Of a stretch of 64,000 nucleotides of DNA, positions 43,224 through 52,201 are shown piece after piece. Where the stretch lies: the NCBI GenBank assembly GCA_958408685.1, contig CATYLC010000006.1, positions 29,311 to 93,310 on the forward strand, in the 5' to 3' direction. This DNA comes from an uncultured Collinsella sp. (GTDB lineage: Bacteria > Actinomycetota > Coriobacteriia > Coriobacteriales > Coriobacteriaceae). The position numbers and the translations under genes are program-made. Below the pieces are notes generated by a model, which had not been told where the DNA came from, searched no databases, and was given only the letters and a program-made list of their open reading frames with translations. Positions within the stretch are counted from its first letter, which is position 1; each line of letters starts with the position of its first letter.

Positions 43224-43504
43224 TGGCCGATTTCGGAGCCAACGTCCTGAGCTCCTCGGTCGCCCTTTTAGGCCTGCTTGTCATCATGGGCTTGATTTAC
43301 ACCATCTGGTCGCAAATCAACATGAAGAAGAAGCAGAAGTACTTCAAGGAGCTGCACACCGAGCTCAAGCCGGGTCAGGAGGTTCTTTTCGCCGGCGGTA
43401 TCTACGGAACCGTCAAAGGCATCGAAGGCGAGAAGGTCCAGATCAAAGTCCGATCCGGAGCCGTCGTAGATGTTTCGCGTTACGCGATTCAGGAGATCAA
43501 GTAA
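43223..43504 (+). CDS. YajC-like small membrane protein within the PTS operon
   Basis: A 93-residue single-pass protein. The helix LLGLLVIMGLIYTIWS is followed by QINMKKKQKYFKELHTELKPGQEVLFAGGIYGTVKGI, the YajC signature. YajC normally accompanies SecDF, but here it is fused into a mannose-family PTS operon, overlapping EIIA by one base. I recall the same arrangement in streptococcal hyaluronan/amino-sugar PTS loci, so it may assist assembly of EIIC/EIID. Confidence 0.9.
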   Translation: MADFGANVLSSSVALLGLLVIMGLIYTIWSQINMKKKQKYFKELHTELKPGQEVLFAGGIYGTVKGIEGEKVQIKVRSGAVVDVSRYAIQEIK

Positions 43505-43540
43505 CTGTCGTCAGCAAATATCGAAAGGAAGCTGATCAAC

Positions 43541-44023
43541 ATGGCAGAACCCAACATTCTTCTTACCCGCATCGATAACCGACTGGTTCATGGTCAGGTT
43601 GCCACCCAGTGGAACTCCACTCTGGGCTCCAACCTCATCCTCGTCGCCAACGACGACGTGGCGTCCAACACCATGCGCCAGAACCTCATGAAGATGGCCG
43701 CTCCCGCCGGCGTCGCTACGCGTTTCTTCTCCCTGCAGAAGACCATCGACGTCATTGGCAAGGCGAGCCCGCGCCAGAAGATCTTCATCGTGGCCGAAAC
43801 ACCGGAAGACGTGCTTACGCTCGTCAAGGGCGGTGTGCCTATAAAGAAGGTAAACATCGGTAACATGCACATGTCGGAAGGGAAGCGCCAAGTCGCCACC
43901 TCCGTCGCAGTTAACGACGAGGATGTCGCTGCGTTTAAAGAGCTGCAGGAATTGGGGGTGGAGTTGGAGATCAGGCGCGTTCCGAGCACGCCTGTTGAGG
44001 ACACGAGCAAGCTCTTCTCGTAA
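43541..44023 (+). CDS. PTS EIIB, mannose family
   Basis: A 160-residue EIIB. The phospho-histidine is H17 in RIDNRLVHGQVATQW; the rest follows the family (GGVPIKKVNIGNMHM). It passes phosphate from EIIA to the sugar at EIIC/EIID. A paralogue at 53288 lacks this histidine. ATG 43541 follows GAAAGGAAG. Confidence 0.96.
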   Translation: MAEPNILLTRIDNRLVHGQVATQWNSTLGSNLILVANDDVASNTMRQNLMKMAAPAGVATRFFSLQKTIDVIGKASPRQKIFIVAETPEDVLTLVKGGVPIKKVNIGNMHMSEGKRQVATSVAVNDEDVAAFKELQELGVELEIRRVPSTPVEDTSKLFS

Positions 44024-44113
44024 TCCTCGTGATCCACGTTGTCAGGAGTGAAACCCTGACGTTCTGTACGTGATATCCAAAGTGCGTACATTCATTTTGA
44101 AAGGAGGAGCAAG

Positions 44114-44914
44114 ATGGAATACTCGATCATCCAGATCGCTCTGGTCTTCGTTGTTACGTTCATCGCGGCAATCGACCAGTTTGATTTCCTCGAGTCTCTC
44201 TATCAGCCCATCGTCACCGGCGCCGTCATCGGTCTTATCCTTGGCGACCTCAACACCGGTCTTCTCGTGGGTGGTACCTATCAGCTCATGACGATCGGCA
44301 ACATGCCGATCGGAGGCGCTCAGCCGCCTAACGCCGTCATCGGCGGCATCATGGCAGCCATTCTCGCTATCGCCACGGGCCTCGAGCCCAACGCGGCAGT
44401 CGGCCTCGCTATTCCGTTCGCTCTGCTTGGCCAGCTTGGCGTTACCCTGGTCTTCACGCTTATGTCCCCGCTTATGTCCACGGCCGATAACATGGCTCAC
44501 AACGCGGACACCAAGGGCATCGAGCGCCTGAACTACTTCGCCATGGCTCTGCTCGGCCTGATCTTCGCTGTCGTCGTCACCCTGTTCTTCATCGCTGGCG
44601 CTACCATTGGTCAGACCATCGCTTCTGCCATCCCGACTTGGCTGCAGACCGGTCTGTCCGCTGCAGGCGGCATGATGCGCTTCGTCGGCTTCGCCGTCCT
44701 GCTCAAGGTTATGATGAACCGCGATATGTGGGGCTTCTTCCTCATGGGCTTTGGCCTCGCGCTCATCACCGTTGCCAACGATTCGCTGGCAACCCCTGCT
44801 CTGCTCATCCTCGCTCTCATCGGCTTCGGCATCGCTTTCTGGGACTTCCAGCAGCAGACCGAGCTGAAGGGTGCAGCTGTTTCTGACGGAGGTGACTTCG
44901 AAGATGGCATCTAA
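44114..44914 (+). CDS. PTS EIIC, mannose family
   Basis: A 266-residue membrane subunit. The start MEYSIIQIALVFVVTFIAAIDQF and the GGTYQLMTIGNMPIGGAQPPNAVIGG loop are characteristic of the sorbose/mannose EIIC group. It forms the channel with EIID, whose gene overlaps its last 11 bases. ATG 44114 follows AAAGGAGGAG. Confidence 0.95.
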   Translation: MEYSIIQIALVFVVTFIAAIDQFDFLESLYQPIVTGAVIGLILGDLNTGLLVGGTYQLMTIGNMPIGGAQPPNAVIGGIMAAILAIATGLEPNAAVGLAIPFALLGQLGVTLVFTLMSPLMSTADNMAHNADTKGIERLNYFAMALLGLIFAVVVTLFFIAGATIGQTIASAIPTWLQTGLSAAGGMMRFVGFAVLLKVMMNRDMWGFFLMGFGLALITVANDSLATPALLILALIGFGIAFWDFQQQTELKGAAVSDGGDFEDGI

Positions 44915-45986
44915 TGAGTATGTGATCCCGGAGCACTACGAGGATCTCACTCCTGCTCCGCAGCTCGACCAGAAGACCCTCAACAAGATGGCTTGGCGCT
45001 CCTGCTTCCTGCAGGCCTCGTTCAACTACGAGCGTATGCAGGCCGCTGGCTGGCTCTACTCCATCATCCCCGGTCTGGAGAAGATCCACACCAACAAGAA
45101 CGACCTCGCGGCTTCCATGAGCCACAACCTGGAGTTCTTCAACACCCACCCGTTCCTCGTCACCTTTGTTATGGGCATCGTGCTTTCGCTCGAGCAGAAC
45201 AAGGTTGACATCCCCACGATCCGCGCCGTCCGCGTCGCCGCAATGGGCCCGCTCGGTGGTATCGGTGACGCCCTGTTCTGGCTGACGCTCGTGCCTATCA
45301 CGGCCGGCATCACCTCCAACATGGCCATCAACGGCAACGCCGCTGCGCCGATCATCTTCCTGGTGATCTTCAACGCCGTTCAGTTCGCTCTGCGCTTCTG
45401 GCTCATGAACTGGTCCTACAAGCTTGGCACCAGCGCTATTGACGCTCTGACCGCCAACATGCAGGCCTTCACGCGTGCCGCTTCCATCATGGGCGTCTTC
45501 GTCGTCGGTTGCCTGGTCGTCACCATGGGTGGCACCCAGATCAACCTCCAGATCCCCAACGGCACCACCCGTGGCCTCTCCGCTACTACCGTGATCGTCT
45601 CCGAGAAGGAGGCCGAGAACTTCACCGGTATGGAGGGCATCGATACCGAGACCGCTGAGGCCGGTACCATCGCCATGACCGATGAGGACGGCAACGCCCT
45701 CACCGCTTCCGATGCCGACGGCAACGCTGTCGAGTGCGGCGTCACCGATCTGGGCAACGGCATGGAGTCTGTTACCTACGGCACCGTTACCGAGGATCCG
45801 GTCAACTTCTCTGTTGCCGACACCCTCAACACCATCGTCCCGAAGCTCGTCCCGCTTATGCTTACGCTGCTGCTTTACTACATGTTCGCTAAGCACAGCT
45901 GGACCCCGACCAAGGGCATTCTCCTGCTCTTCGTCCTTGGCATCCTGGGCGCTGGCCCGCTTGGTCTCTGGCCGAGCATCTGGTAA
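44904..45986 (+). CDS. PTS EIID, mannose family, with an extra outer-side insertion
   Basis: A 360-residue EIID; relatives are usually 270-300. Family features are RSCFLQASFNYERMQAAGWLYSIIPGLEKI, NTHPFLVTFVMGIVLSLEQNK and RVAAMGPLGGIGDALFW. An insertion at about 225-305 (EKEAENFTGMEG, TDEDGNALTASDADGNAVE) is acidic and lacks hydrophobic stretches. It lies before the last membrane helix. ATG 44904 overlaps EIIC, with GGAGGTGA upstream. Confidence 0.93.
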   Translation: MASNEYVIPEHYEDLTPAPQLDQKTLNKMAWRSCFLQASFNYERMQAAGWLYSIIPGLEKIHTNKNDLAASMSHNLEFFNTHPFLVTFVMGIVLSLEQNKVDIPTIRAVRVAAMGPLGGIGDALFWLTLVPITAGITSNMAINGNAAAPIIFLVIFNAVQFALRFWLMNWSYKLGTSAIDALTANMQAFTRAASIMGVFVVGCLVVTMGGTQINLQIPNGTTRGLSATTVIVSEKEAENFTGMEGIDTETAEAGTIAMTDEDGNALTASDADGNAVECGVTDLGNGMESVTYGTVTEDPVNFSVADTLNTIVPKLVPLMLTLLLYYMFAKHSWTPTKGILLLFVLGILGAGPLGLWPSIW

Positions 45987-46052
45987 GGCTCTAGCTTGAG
46001 GGGTGTGTCCCTACGCGGCTCACACCCCGACCCCTTAAGCCATGTGTATGTT

Positions 46053-46092
46053 AAAAGCCGCGCGCTCTTTCGAGCACGCGGCTTTTGTTTTC
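46053..46092 (+). terminator. Intrinsic terminator after the mannose-family PTS operon
   Basis: AAAAGCCGCGCGCTC / GAGCACGCGGCTTTT with a TTTC loop, followed by GTTTTC. Confidence 0.88.
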
Positions 46093-46171
46093 TTGATGAT
46101 TCGGGTGTTGCAGACTGATAATGCTTAACACCCTAGGTAGTTAGCCGAATTCGAGCAAAAGGGAGGATAGG

Positions 46172-46903
46172 ATGGCGATCGGAGCGCGTAAGCAACCGCT
46201 GTACGATCAGCTGGTCGATATTCTGACCGAAAAGATCGACCATGAATATCGCGCCGGTGACATGATTCCTTCCGAGCGCGAACTTTCGGAGCGCTATGGT
46301 CTCTCGCGCACTACGGTACGCCTGGCTCTGCAGGAACTGGAGCGTTTAGGACTGGTGGTTCGGCAGCACGGTCGCGGTACCTTTGTGACCGACCGTTCGG
46401 CAAAAGCAACCAATCTTATGCAGTCCTACAGCTTTACCGAGCAGATGCGCGCGATGGGTCGCGACCCCGAGACCACGATTCTCGAGTTTTGCGAGATAGA
46501 GGCCGATAAGAATCTGGCCGAGCATATGGGATTGCGTATCGGTGATCGCATTTTTAAGCTTAAGCGCCTTCGTTCTGCCGATAACATGCCCATGATGGTC
46601 GAACGCAGCTATCTACCGGTTCGTCAATTTCTGTCCCTAAAGCGACCACTGCTGGAGCGTAAGCCGCTTTACGATGTGATTGAGCAAGACTTTCAGCAAA
46701 AGATTCGCGTGGCCGAAGAGGAGTTCTATGCGAGCATAGCCCGTCCCACCGACGCCCACCTTTTGGGAATTGTCGAGGGCTCGCCTGTGCTCGATTTGGT
46801 CAGGACTACGTATAACGAGTCAAACGAGGTTGTGGAGTATACACTCTCGGTTGCTCGTGCCGATCAGTTTAAATACAAGGTTTACCACCAGCGTAGCAAC
46901 TAG
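46172..46903 (+). CDS. GntR/HutC-family regulator, probable amino-sugar (NagR/AgaR-like) repressor
   Basis: A 243-residue regulator. The winged helix has SERELSERYGLSRTTVRLALQELERLGLVVRQHGRGTFV, the standard GntR arrangement. The UTRA domain (about 80-240) has LKRLRSADNMPMMVERSYLP and VARADQFKYKV. It lies between the PTS operon and the AgaS gene. Both have an upstream TGGTTACTACCA, the core type bound by NagR/DasR proteins, so it is the likely regulator of both; its effector would be an amino-sugar phosphate. Confidence 0.9.
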   Translation: MAIGARKQPLYDQLVDILTEKIDHEYRAGDMIPSERELSERYGLSRTTVRLALQELERLGLVVRQHGRGTFVTDRSAKATNLMQSYSFTEQMRAMGRDPETTILEFCEIEADKNLAEHMGLRIGDRIFKLKRLRSADNMPMMVERSYLPVRQFLSLKRPLLERKPLYDVIEQDFQQKIRVAEEEFYASIARPTDAHLLGIVEGSPVLDLVRTTYNESNEVVEYTLSVARADQFKYKVYHQRSN

Positions 46904-46943
46904 TGTCCGCATCGTTTCCATATGATGATTCTTTGCATTTAAC

Positions 46944-46978
46944 TGGTTACTACCAGATAACCAACCGAAGTGTATAAT
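46944..46978 (+). promoter_or_regulatory. Operator and promoter of the AgaS gene
   Basis: TGGTTACTACCA (46944-46955) lies where the -35 box should be; TATAAT (46973-46978) is the -10. A repressor bound here would block the polymerase directly. Confidence 0.6.
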
Positions 46979-47017
46979 TGCACGTCAGAGGATTACTTCT
47001 AGAGAGAGGTATTAGAA

Positions 47018-48184
47018 ATGTTCGAGAAGAGTGTCGAGGAGCTCACCGAGCTCGGCGCCCAGATCACCACGGCCGAGATTGCTCAGCAGCCCGAGCTTTG
47101 GCGTGATACGCTCAACATCTATCGCGAGAACAAGGAGGCCATCGAGGCCTTCCTGGCCGAGGCTCGCGCTATGGGCGAGGGTCGTCTGTCCGTTGTCTTC
47201 ACCGGTGCCGGTACGTCCGACTACGTTGGCGATACCTGCGCCCCGTACCTGCGTCACGCTGGCAACACTGATCTCTACGACTTTAAGCCCATCGCCACGA
47301 CCGACATCGTGAGCGCTCCGCGCGACTTCCTGCGCGCCGAGGATCCCACGCTCGTGGTTTCCTTTGCCCGCTCTGGCAACAGCCCCGAGAGCCTTGCCGC
47401 CGTTGCCGTTGCCAAGGAGCTCGTCCACAACGTCAAGTTCCTCAACATCACCTGCGCTCCCGAGGGCAAGCTCGCCGTCGAGTCTGCCGATGATCCCAAT
47501 GCGCTGACGCTGCTCATTCCGCGCGCCAACGACAAGGGCTTCGCCATGACCGGTTCTTATTCCTGCATGACCCTGCTCTCCACCCTTATTTTCGACACTG
47601 CCTCTGACGAGCAGAAGGCCGAGTGGGTCGAGACCATCGCCAAGATGGGCGAGGAGGTTATCGCTCGCGAGTCCGAGGTCGCCGATTACCTCGCTGGCGA
47701 CTTCAACCGCGTGACCTACCTGGGCTCCGGCTCCTTTGGCGGCCTTGCTCAGGAGAGCCAGCTTAAGATTCTCGAGCTTGCTCACGGCCTGGTTGCCACT
47801 TCTTACGACACTTCCATGGGCTATCGTCACGGGCCCAAGTCCTTCGTCGACGATAAGACGCTCGTCTTTGTGTTCGTCAACAACGACGCCTACACCCGTC
47901 AGTACGACATCGACATCCTCAACGAGATCGGTGGCGACAAGATCGCTCAGCACACCGTCGCCGTTCAGCAGGAAGGTGCCACCGTCTATGAGGGTGAGTC
48001 CTTCACCTTTAAGGGCTACGAGGCACTTCCCGAGGGCTACCTTGCTCTGCCGTTCGTGATGTTTGCCCAGGCTATCAGCCTGCTCAACTCCGTGCGCGTG
48101 GGCAACACGCCCGATACGCCGAGCCCCACCGGCACGGTCAACCGCGTGGTTAAGGGCGTGACGATTCACCCCTTCACCGCTTAA
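47018..48184 (+). CDS. agaS: AgaS-type sugar isomerase/deaminase (double SIS domain)
   Basis: A 388-residue protein with two SIS domains (about 45-190 and 210-345). The sugar-phosphate loop GAGTSDYVGDT and SFARSGNSPES are in the first, and SMGYRHGPKSFVDDKTL, with the catalytic His-containing segment, in the second. The length and RHGPK match AgaS, the galactosamine-6-phosphate deaminase/isomerase that gives tagatose 6-phosphate, rather than GlmS, which has a glutaminase domain. It follows its own operator and promoter. Confidence 0.9.
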   Translation: MFEKSVEELTELGAQITTAEIAQQPELWRDTLNIYRENKEAIEAFLAEARAMGEGRLSVVFTGAGTSDYVGDTCAPYLRHAGNTDLYDFKPIATTDIVSAPRDFLRAEDPTLVVSFARSGNSPESLAAVAVAKELVHNVKFLNITCAPEGKLAVESADDPNALTLLIPRANDKGFAMTGSYSCMTLLSTLIFDTASDEQKAEWVETIAKMGEEVIARESEVADYLAGDFNRVTYLGSGSFGGLAQESQLKILELAHGLVATSYDTSMGYRHGPKSFVDDKTLVFVFVNNDAYTRQYDIDILNEIGGDKIAQHTVAVQQEGATVYEGESFTFKGYEALPEGYLALPFVMFAQAISLLNSVRVGNTPDTPSPTGTVNRVVKGVTIHPFTA

Positions 48185-48200
48185 TCGCGTCCCCCTGTAA

Positions 48201-48240
48201 GGGCGCCCGTCCGCTCATAACGGCGGGCGGGCGCTTTTTG
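48201..48240 (+). terminator. Intrinsic terminator after agaS
   Basis: GCGCCCGTCC pairs with GGGCGGGCGC (one G-U), followed by TTTTTGTTTT. Confidence 0.85.
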
Positions 48241-48301
48241 TTTTACGTGTGCTGGGTATAAGCATCACCACAGTCAACTGCTTTAGAAGCAAGGAGTGCA
48301 T

Positions 48302-49471
48302 ATGAGCACGTACGCAATTAAGGCTGACAAGTTCTTCTTGCCGGCAGGCCCGCAACTGGGCGGCTATCTTATGGTCGAGGATGGCGTCTTTGGCGCCTGG
48401 CAGGCCGACGAGCCCTCTTGCGAGATTAAGGACTACACGGGATCGTGGATTGCGCCGGGTATGGTCGATACTCACATCCACGGCTTCTACAACCACTCAA
48501 CTACCGATAACGATCCCGAGGGCATCGATATCAGCTCGACCGAGCTCGCCCGTCGCGGTACCACCAGCTGGCTGCCCACGACGTTCACCGATGGCGTCGA
48601 GCAGATCAAGGACGCCTGCGCCGCTATCGCTCAGGCGGACGAGGGCCGCGGCCCCGACTTCTGCGGTGCACGCATTCAGGGCATCTACCTGGAGGGCCCC
48701 TTCTTTACCATGAAGCATGTGGGCGCGCAGAACCCCGCTTATCTGATTGACCCCTCTGAGGAGGTCTTCGACCAGTGGCAGGAGGCTGCGGGTGGTCGCA
48801 TCGTTAAGAGCGCCATGGCGGCCGAGCGCGACGGTGCCGCTGCTTATGCGGCTGCGCTGAACGCCAAGGGCGTGGTGACCAGCATCGGTCACTCCGACGC
48901 CACCTATGATGAGTGCATCGCCGCCATCAACGCCGGTGCCAGCTGCTTTACGCATACCTATAACGGCCAGCGCGGGCTGCATCACCGCGAGCCCGGTGTC
49001 GTGGGTGCTGCCATGTCCACGCCTGAGACCTACGCCGAGATCATCTGTGACGGCAAGCACGTAAACCCTGCCGCCATCAAGGCGCTGCTGCAGGCAAAGG
49101 GCTGGCAGCACACGGTGCTCATCACCGACTGCCTGGGTTGCGGTGGCATGCCCGAGGGCAGCTACACCAGTGGTGGTATGGACGTCATCATGAAGGACAA
49201 CCTGTGCTGGCTCGCCGACGGCAAGAGCATTGCCGGCTCGGTGCTCACGCTTGCCCAGGGCGTCAAGAACATCGTCGACTGGGGCATCGCCAGCGCCGAT
49301 ATCGCCATTCGCATGGCAACCGAGGTGCCGGCACGCTCCGCGCACATCGAGGGTAAGTGCGGCAGCATCATGCCGGGTCGCGACGCCGACTTTGTCGTGT
49401 TCGACCATGAGCTCACCCTCGTCGAGACGTATGTTGGCGGCCAGAGCGTCGGCAACGCCTTTACCGAGTAA
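48302..49471 (+). CDS. nagA: N-acetylglucosamine/galactosamine-6-phosphate deacetylase
   Basis: A 389-residue amidohydrolase that removes acetate from N-acetylhexosamine 6-phosphates. Metal and active-site motifs are DTHIHGFYNH, LEGPFF, SIGHSDATYDE and FTHTYNGQRGLHHREPG; LITDCLGC carries the catalytic Asp. ATG 48302 has AAGGAG 6-7 bases upstream. The end of this gene is repeated as a fragment at 52202-52336. With agaS next to it the natural substrate could be N-acetylgalactosamine 6-phosphate (AgaA role); sequence alone does not decide. Confidence 0.93.
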   Translation: MSTYAIKADKFFLPAGPQLGGYLMVEDGVFGAWQADEPSCEIKDYTGSWIAPGMVDTHIHGFYNHSTTDNDPEGIDISSTELARRGTTSWLPTTFTDGVEQIKDACAAIAQADEGRGPDFCGARIQGIYLEGPFFTMKHVGAQNPAYLIDPSEEVFDQWQEAAGGRIVKSAMAAERDGAAAYAAALNAKGVVTSIGHSDATYDECIAAINAGASCFTHTYNGQRGLHHREPGVVGAAMSTPETYAEIICDGKHVNPAAIKALLQAKGWQHTVLITDCLGCGGMPEGSYTSGGMDVIMKDNLCWLADGKSIAGSVLTLAQGVKNIVDWGIASADIAIRMATEVPARSAHIEGKCGSIMPGRDADFVVFDHELTLVETYVGGQSVGNAFTE

Positions 49472-49477
49472 CGATAG

Positions 49478-49516
49478 AAAAAGACGGCGGGCCCGAATCT
49501 GCTCGGACCCGCCGTA
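49478..49516 (-). terminator. Terminator of the flavodoxin gene
   Basis: Read on the minus strand, ACGGCGGG...CCCGCCGT is followed by CTTTTTC. On the plus strand there is no T-run, so nagA has no clear terminator of its own. Confidence 0.8.
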
Positions 49517-49546
49517 TGGGTTAAACGCTCAAAAGCACCTTCACAG

Positions 49547-50131
49547 TTACAGTTTGTTGGCGATCTTCTTTGCCGTGCGCTTAACGCCGGCCACCAGACC
49601 TCCCGCAGGATGCTCCTTCTCGTATGCTAGGCGCTTTTCGCGCTTGGCGTACTCTTCGACGATGATGTCGCCATACTCGTCTTCGATCTTGTCGAAGAAG
49701 TCGACGGCGCCCTTAATTTCCTCAGCGGTTGGGTGTCCCTTTTGGACACCGCCGGTGAGTTTGAACGGCCCCCACGTATCAAAGCCGGGGCAGCCGTAGA
49801 CACCCATAAAGATGGCCTGCCTCATGCGGCAGATGCCATCGATATCCTTGCCGTACCACTTGTTTTTGCCACCGTAGGTCATAAGGCCAAACACCTTGTC
49901 CTGCGGCTGCAGCACGTTAGTGAGCACGCGTGCCATGTCCTTGTCGATCTCGGAGTAATAGATGCCCGTGGCGACACCGATCAGATGATATTCGTGCAGG
50001 TTGGGGTACTCGTTTTTGCCAAGCGCCTTGACGTCGAGGGTATCGATTTCGGGGTGTGCCTCGACGATGGCGTCCACGAGCTTTTTCGTATTGCCGTGAT
50101 GGCGCGAGGCATAAAGGATGATGGTTCGCAT
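49547..50131 (-). CDS. Flavodoxin-domain protein
   Basis: A 194-residue flavodoxin-fold protein. The FMN phosphate loop is ASRHHGNTKKL; THR/SER content is low, but GVATGIYYSE and MTYGGKN match the flavodoxin layout. A C-terminal basic helix (AGVKRTAKKIANKL) follows. Start at 50131 on the minus strand gives MRTIILYASRHHGNTKK, the conserved N-terminus. It stands alone on the minus strand within the amino-sugar region; the role is probably electron transfer, with no evident link to sugar use. Confidence 0.85.
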   Translation of the reverse strand: MRTIILYASRHHGNTKKLVDAIVEAHPEIDTLDVKALGKNEYPNLHEYHLIGVATGIYYSEIDKDMARVLTNVLQPQDKVFGLMTYGGKNKWYGKDIDGICRMRQAIFMGVYGCPGFDTWGPFKLTGGVQKGHPTAEEIKGAVDFFDKIEDEYGDIIVEEYAKREKRLAYEKEHPAGGLVAGVKRTAKKIANKL

Positions 50132-50287
50132 AAGAAGGCCTTTCAGCTGTAATTGCATCAATGTCTGTATGGTACCCCGTTGCATGGCTGGGATACCGGA
50201 CGCATCGATGAACGTGCGGGTTTGTCCTTTGGTCAGGGCCGAGACGGGTTCTTGCGAGCAAAAAGTAATTGTTCGAAAGGATGGGCA

Positions 50288-51169
50288 ATGGAATACGCTC
50301 TCTCCAACGATTCGATTTCTATTAAGGTGACCACGGCTGGTGGTTCGTTTACCTCGATTGAGGCCGGAGGTCGCGAGTATCTGTGGCAGGGCGATCCCGC
50401 CGTGTGGTCCGGCCGGGCACCGATTTGCTTCCCGATTTGCGGAGGCTTGCGCGATAACAGCGCCATGACGTTCGCCGGGCATCATGTAAAGCTCGCTCGC
50501 CACGGATTTGCGCGCAAACAGGAGTGGAAGCTGCTGAGCCAAGGCGAGAACGAGCTGGCGATGTGCCTGGCTTCCGAGGATAACGCCGCGCTGCTGAGCG
50601 ATTATCCGTATCCGTTTAAGCTTGTCGCTCGTTATACGCTTGAGGGAGATGCCGTTCGCGTCTCCTATGAGGTGACCAACGAGGGAACCGAGGACATGCC
50701 GTTCTTTATCGGCGGTCATCCCGGCTTTAGGTGTCCGCTCGATGAGGGCGAGGCCTATACGGACTACGAGTTGCGCTTTGAGAAGGACGAGGCTGCTGAG
50801 CTTTGCACTGCCGTCCCCTCGACTGGCTTGATTGACGTGACCAATCGCTCCAAGAACCCCATGGTGGGAAAGACGCTGCCTCTGTCACATGAGCTCTTCG
50901 ATTTTGCGGAGACCATCTTTGACGTGCTCGAGAGCCGTCAGGTCACGCTTTCCAAAAAGGGCGAGGACAAGGGCGTCCGCCTGAGCTTTGAGGGCTTCCC
51001 ATATCTCATTGTGTGGAGCAAGCCCGAGGGCGATTTTGTGGCAGTTGAACCCTGGGGCGGCCTTTCGACCTGCTCCGATGAGGACGACGTGCTTGAGCAC
51101 AAGCGCGGCTGCCTTATCGCCAAGCCCAAGGAGACCGTCGTTCGCTCGTTCACGATTGAGATTCTGTAA
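50288..51169 (+). CDS. Aldose 1-epimerase-like protein (LacX/YihR group)
   Basis: A 293-residue beta-sandwich mutarotase. It has GRAPICFPICGGLRDN, ARHGFARKQEW and the GGHPGFRCPL block with the catalytic His; VEPWGG follows near the end. The short, LacX-like form accompanies tagatose/galactose-6-phosphate genes in lactococci, which fits the next gene. It probably interconverts anomers of a sugar or sugar phosphate. ATG 50288 follows GAAAGGA. Confidence 0.88.
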   Translation: MEYALSNDSISIKVTTAGGSFTSIEAGGREYLWQGDPAVWSGRAPICFPICGGLRDNSAMTFAGHHVKLARHGFARKQEWKLLSQGENELAMCLASEDNAALLSDYPYPFKLVARYTLEGDAVRVSYEVTNEGTEDMPFFIGGHPGFRCPLDEGEAYTDYELRFEKDEAAELCTAVPSTGLIDVTNRSKNPMVGKTLPLSHELFDFAETIFDVLESRQVTLSKKGEDKGVRLSFEGFPYLIVWSKPEGDFVAVEPWGGLSTCSDEDDVLEHKRGCLIAKPKETVVRSFTIEIL

Positions 51170-51228
51170 TTCCGTTTTGTCGACTCGTATCGCGAGGCAC
51201 AAGGAGCCTGCGAGATAAGGAGCTAAAA

Positions 51229-52164
51229 ATGATCCTCACCGTTACGATGAACCCGTCTGTCGATACGCGCTATCAGCTCGATGAGCTCGTCATCGACGAC
51301 GTCAACCGTGTGACGCCCGAAAAGACCGCCGGCGGCAAGGGCCTCAACGTGGCCCGTGTGCTGGGTCAGCTGGGCGACGACGTTGTGGCAACCGGTCTGC
51401 TCGGCGGCCACATGGGCGCCTACATGGCCGAGCTCATGGACGCTAACGGCATTAAGAATGATTTTGTGCCCATCAAGGGCGAGACTCGCATTTGCCTCAA
51501 CATCCTCCACGCCGGCAACCAGACCGAGCTGCTCGAGAGCGGCCCGACAATTGCCCCCGAGGAGCTCGATGCCTTTACCGCCAAGTTCGCCGAGCTTGCG
51601 AGCAAGGCCGATGTCGTCACCATCTCGGGTTCGCTGCCCCGCGGCGTCGAGGCGGACTACTACGCCAAGATCACGGGCATTGCAGAGAACGCCGGCGCCA
51701 AGGTGCTACTCGATACCTCGGGTGCCTCGCTCGAGGCTGCGCTCAAGTCCGAGGTTAAGCCCGAACTGGTCAAGCCTAATCTGACCGAGATCAACGGCCT
51801 TTTGGGCACGAGCTTTACCACCGACGATGTGGACGAGCTCCGCGCCGCGCTTGCCTCTGATGCCCGCTTCTCCGATATCCCTTGGGTCGTCGTATCCATG
51901 GGCGCTGCCGGCTCCGTTGGCTTCCACAATGGCCGTGCGTTCCGCGCCAAGACTCCCGATATCCCTGCCGTTAACGCCACGGGCTCTGGTGACTCCACCA
52001 TCGCGGGCTTCGCACATGCCATCGCTGCTGGCGCAGACGACGAAACCGTGCTGCGTACCGCCAACACCTGCGGTAAGCTCAACGCTATGGATCCCATGAC
52101 CGGCCATCTGGTCATGGATCGTTGGGACGAGGTCTACAACGGCGTTGTCGTGACCGAGCTGTAA
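51229..52164 (+). CDS. PfkB-family sugar-phosphate kinase (tagatose-6-phosphate/1-phosphofructokinase type)
   Basis: A 311-residue kinase. It has the N-terminal TVTMNPSVDTRYQLDEL, AGGKGLNVARVLGQLG and the PfkB signature NATGSGDSTIAGF with catalytic Asp. These are shared by LacC (tagatose 6-phosphate) and FruK (fructose 1-phosphate). Beside agaS and nagA, LacC activity making tagatose 1,6-bisphosphate is the better guess. No tagatose-bisphosphate aldolase is present in the window. ATG 51229 follows AAGGAG. Confidence 0.9.
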   Translation: MILTVTMNPSVDTRYQLDELVIDDVNRVTPEKTAGGKGLNVARVLGQLGDDVVATGLLGGHMGAYMAELMDANGIKNDFVPIKGETRICLNILHAGNQTELLESGPTIAPEELDAFTAKFAELASKADVVTISGSLPRGVEADYYAKITGIAENAGAKVLLDTSGASLEAALKSEVKPELVKPNLTEINGLLGTSFTTDDVDELRAALASDARFSDIPWVVVSMGAAGSVGFHNGRAFRAKTPDIPAVNATGSGDSTIAGFAHAIAAGADDETVLRTANTCGKLNAMDPMTGHLVMDRWDEVYNGVVVTEL

Positions 52165-52201
52165 GAGTTTGGGCGACGGCCCCGGCATCGCTTATTTGCT
52201 T

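Noticed and set aside
49547..50719. Flavodoxin gene starting at 50719 to give 390 residues
   Set aside because: The first 196 residues are antisense to the epimerase gene; the conserved flavodoxin N-terminus begins at 50131.
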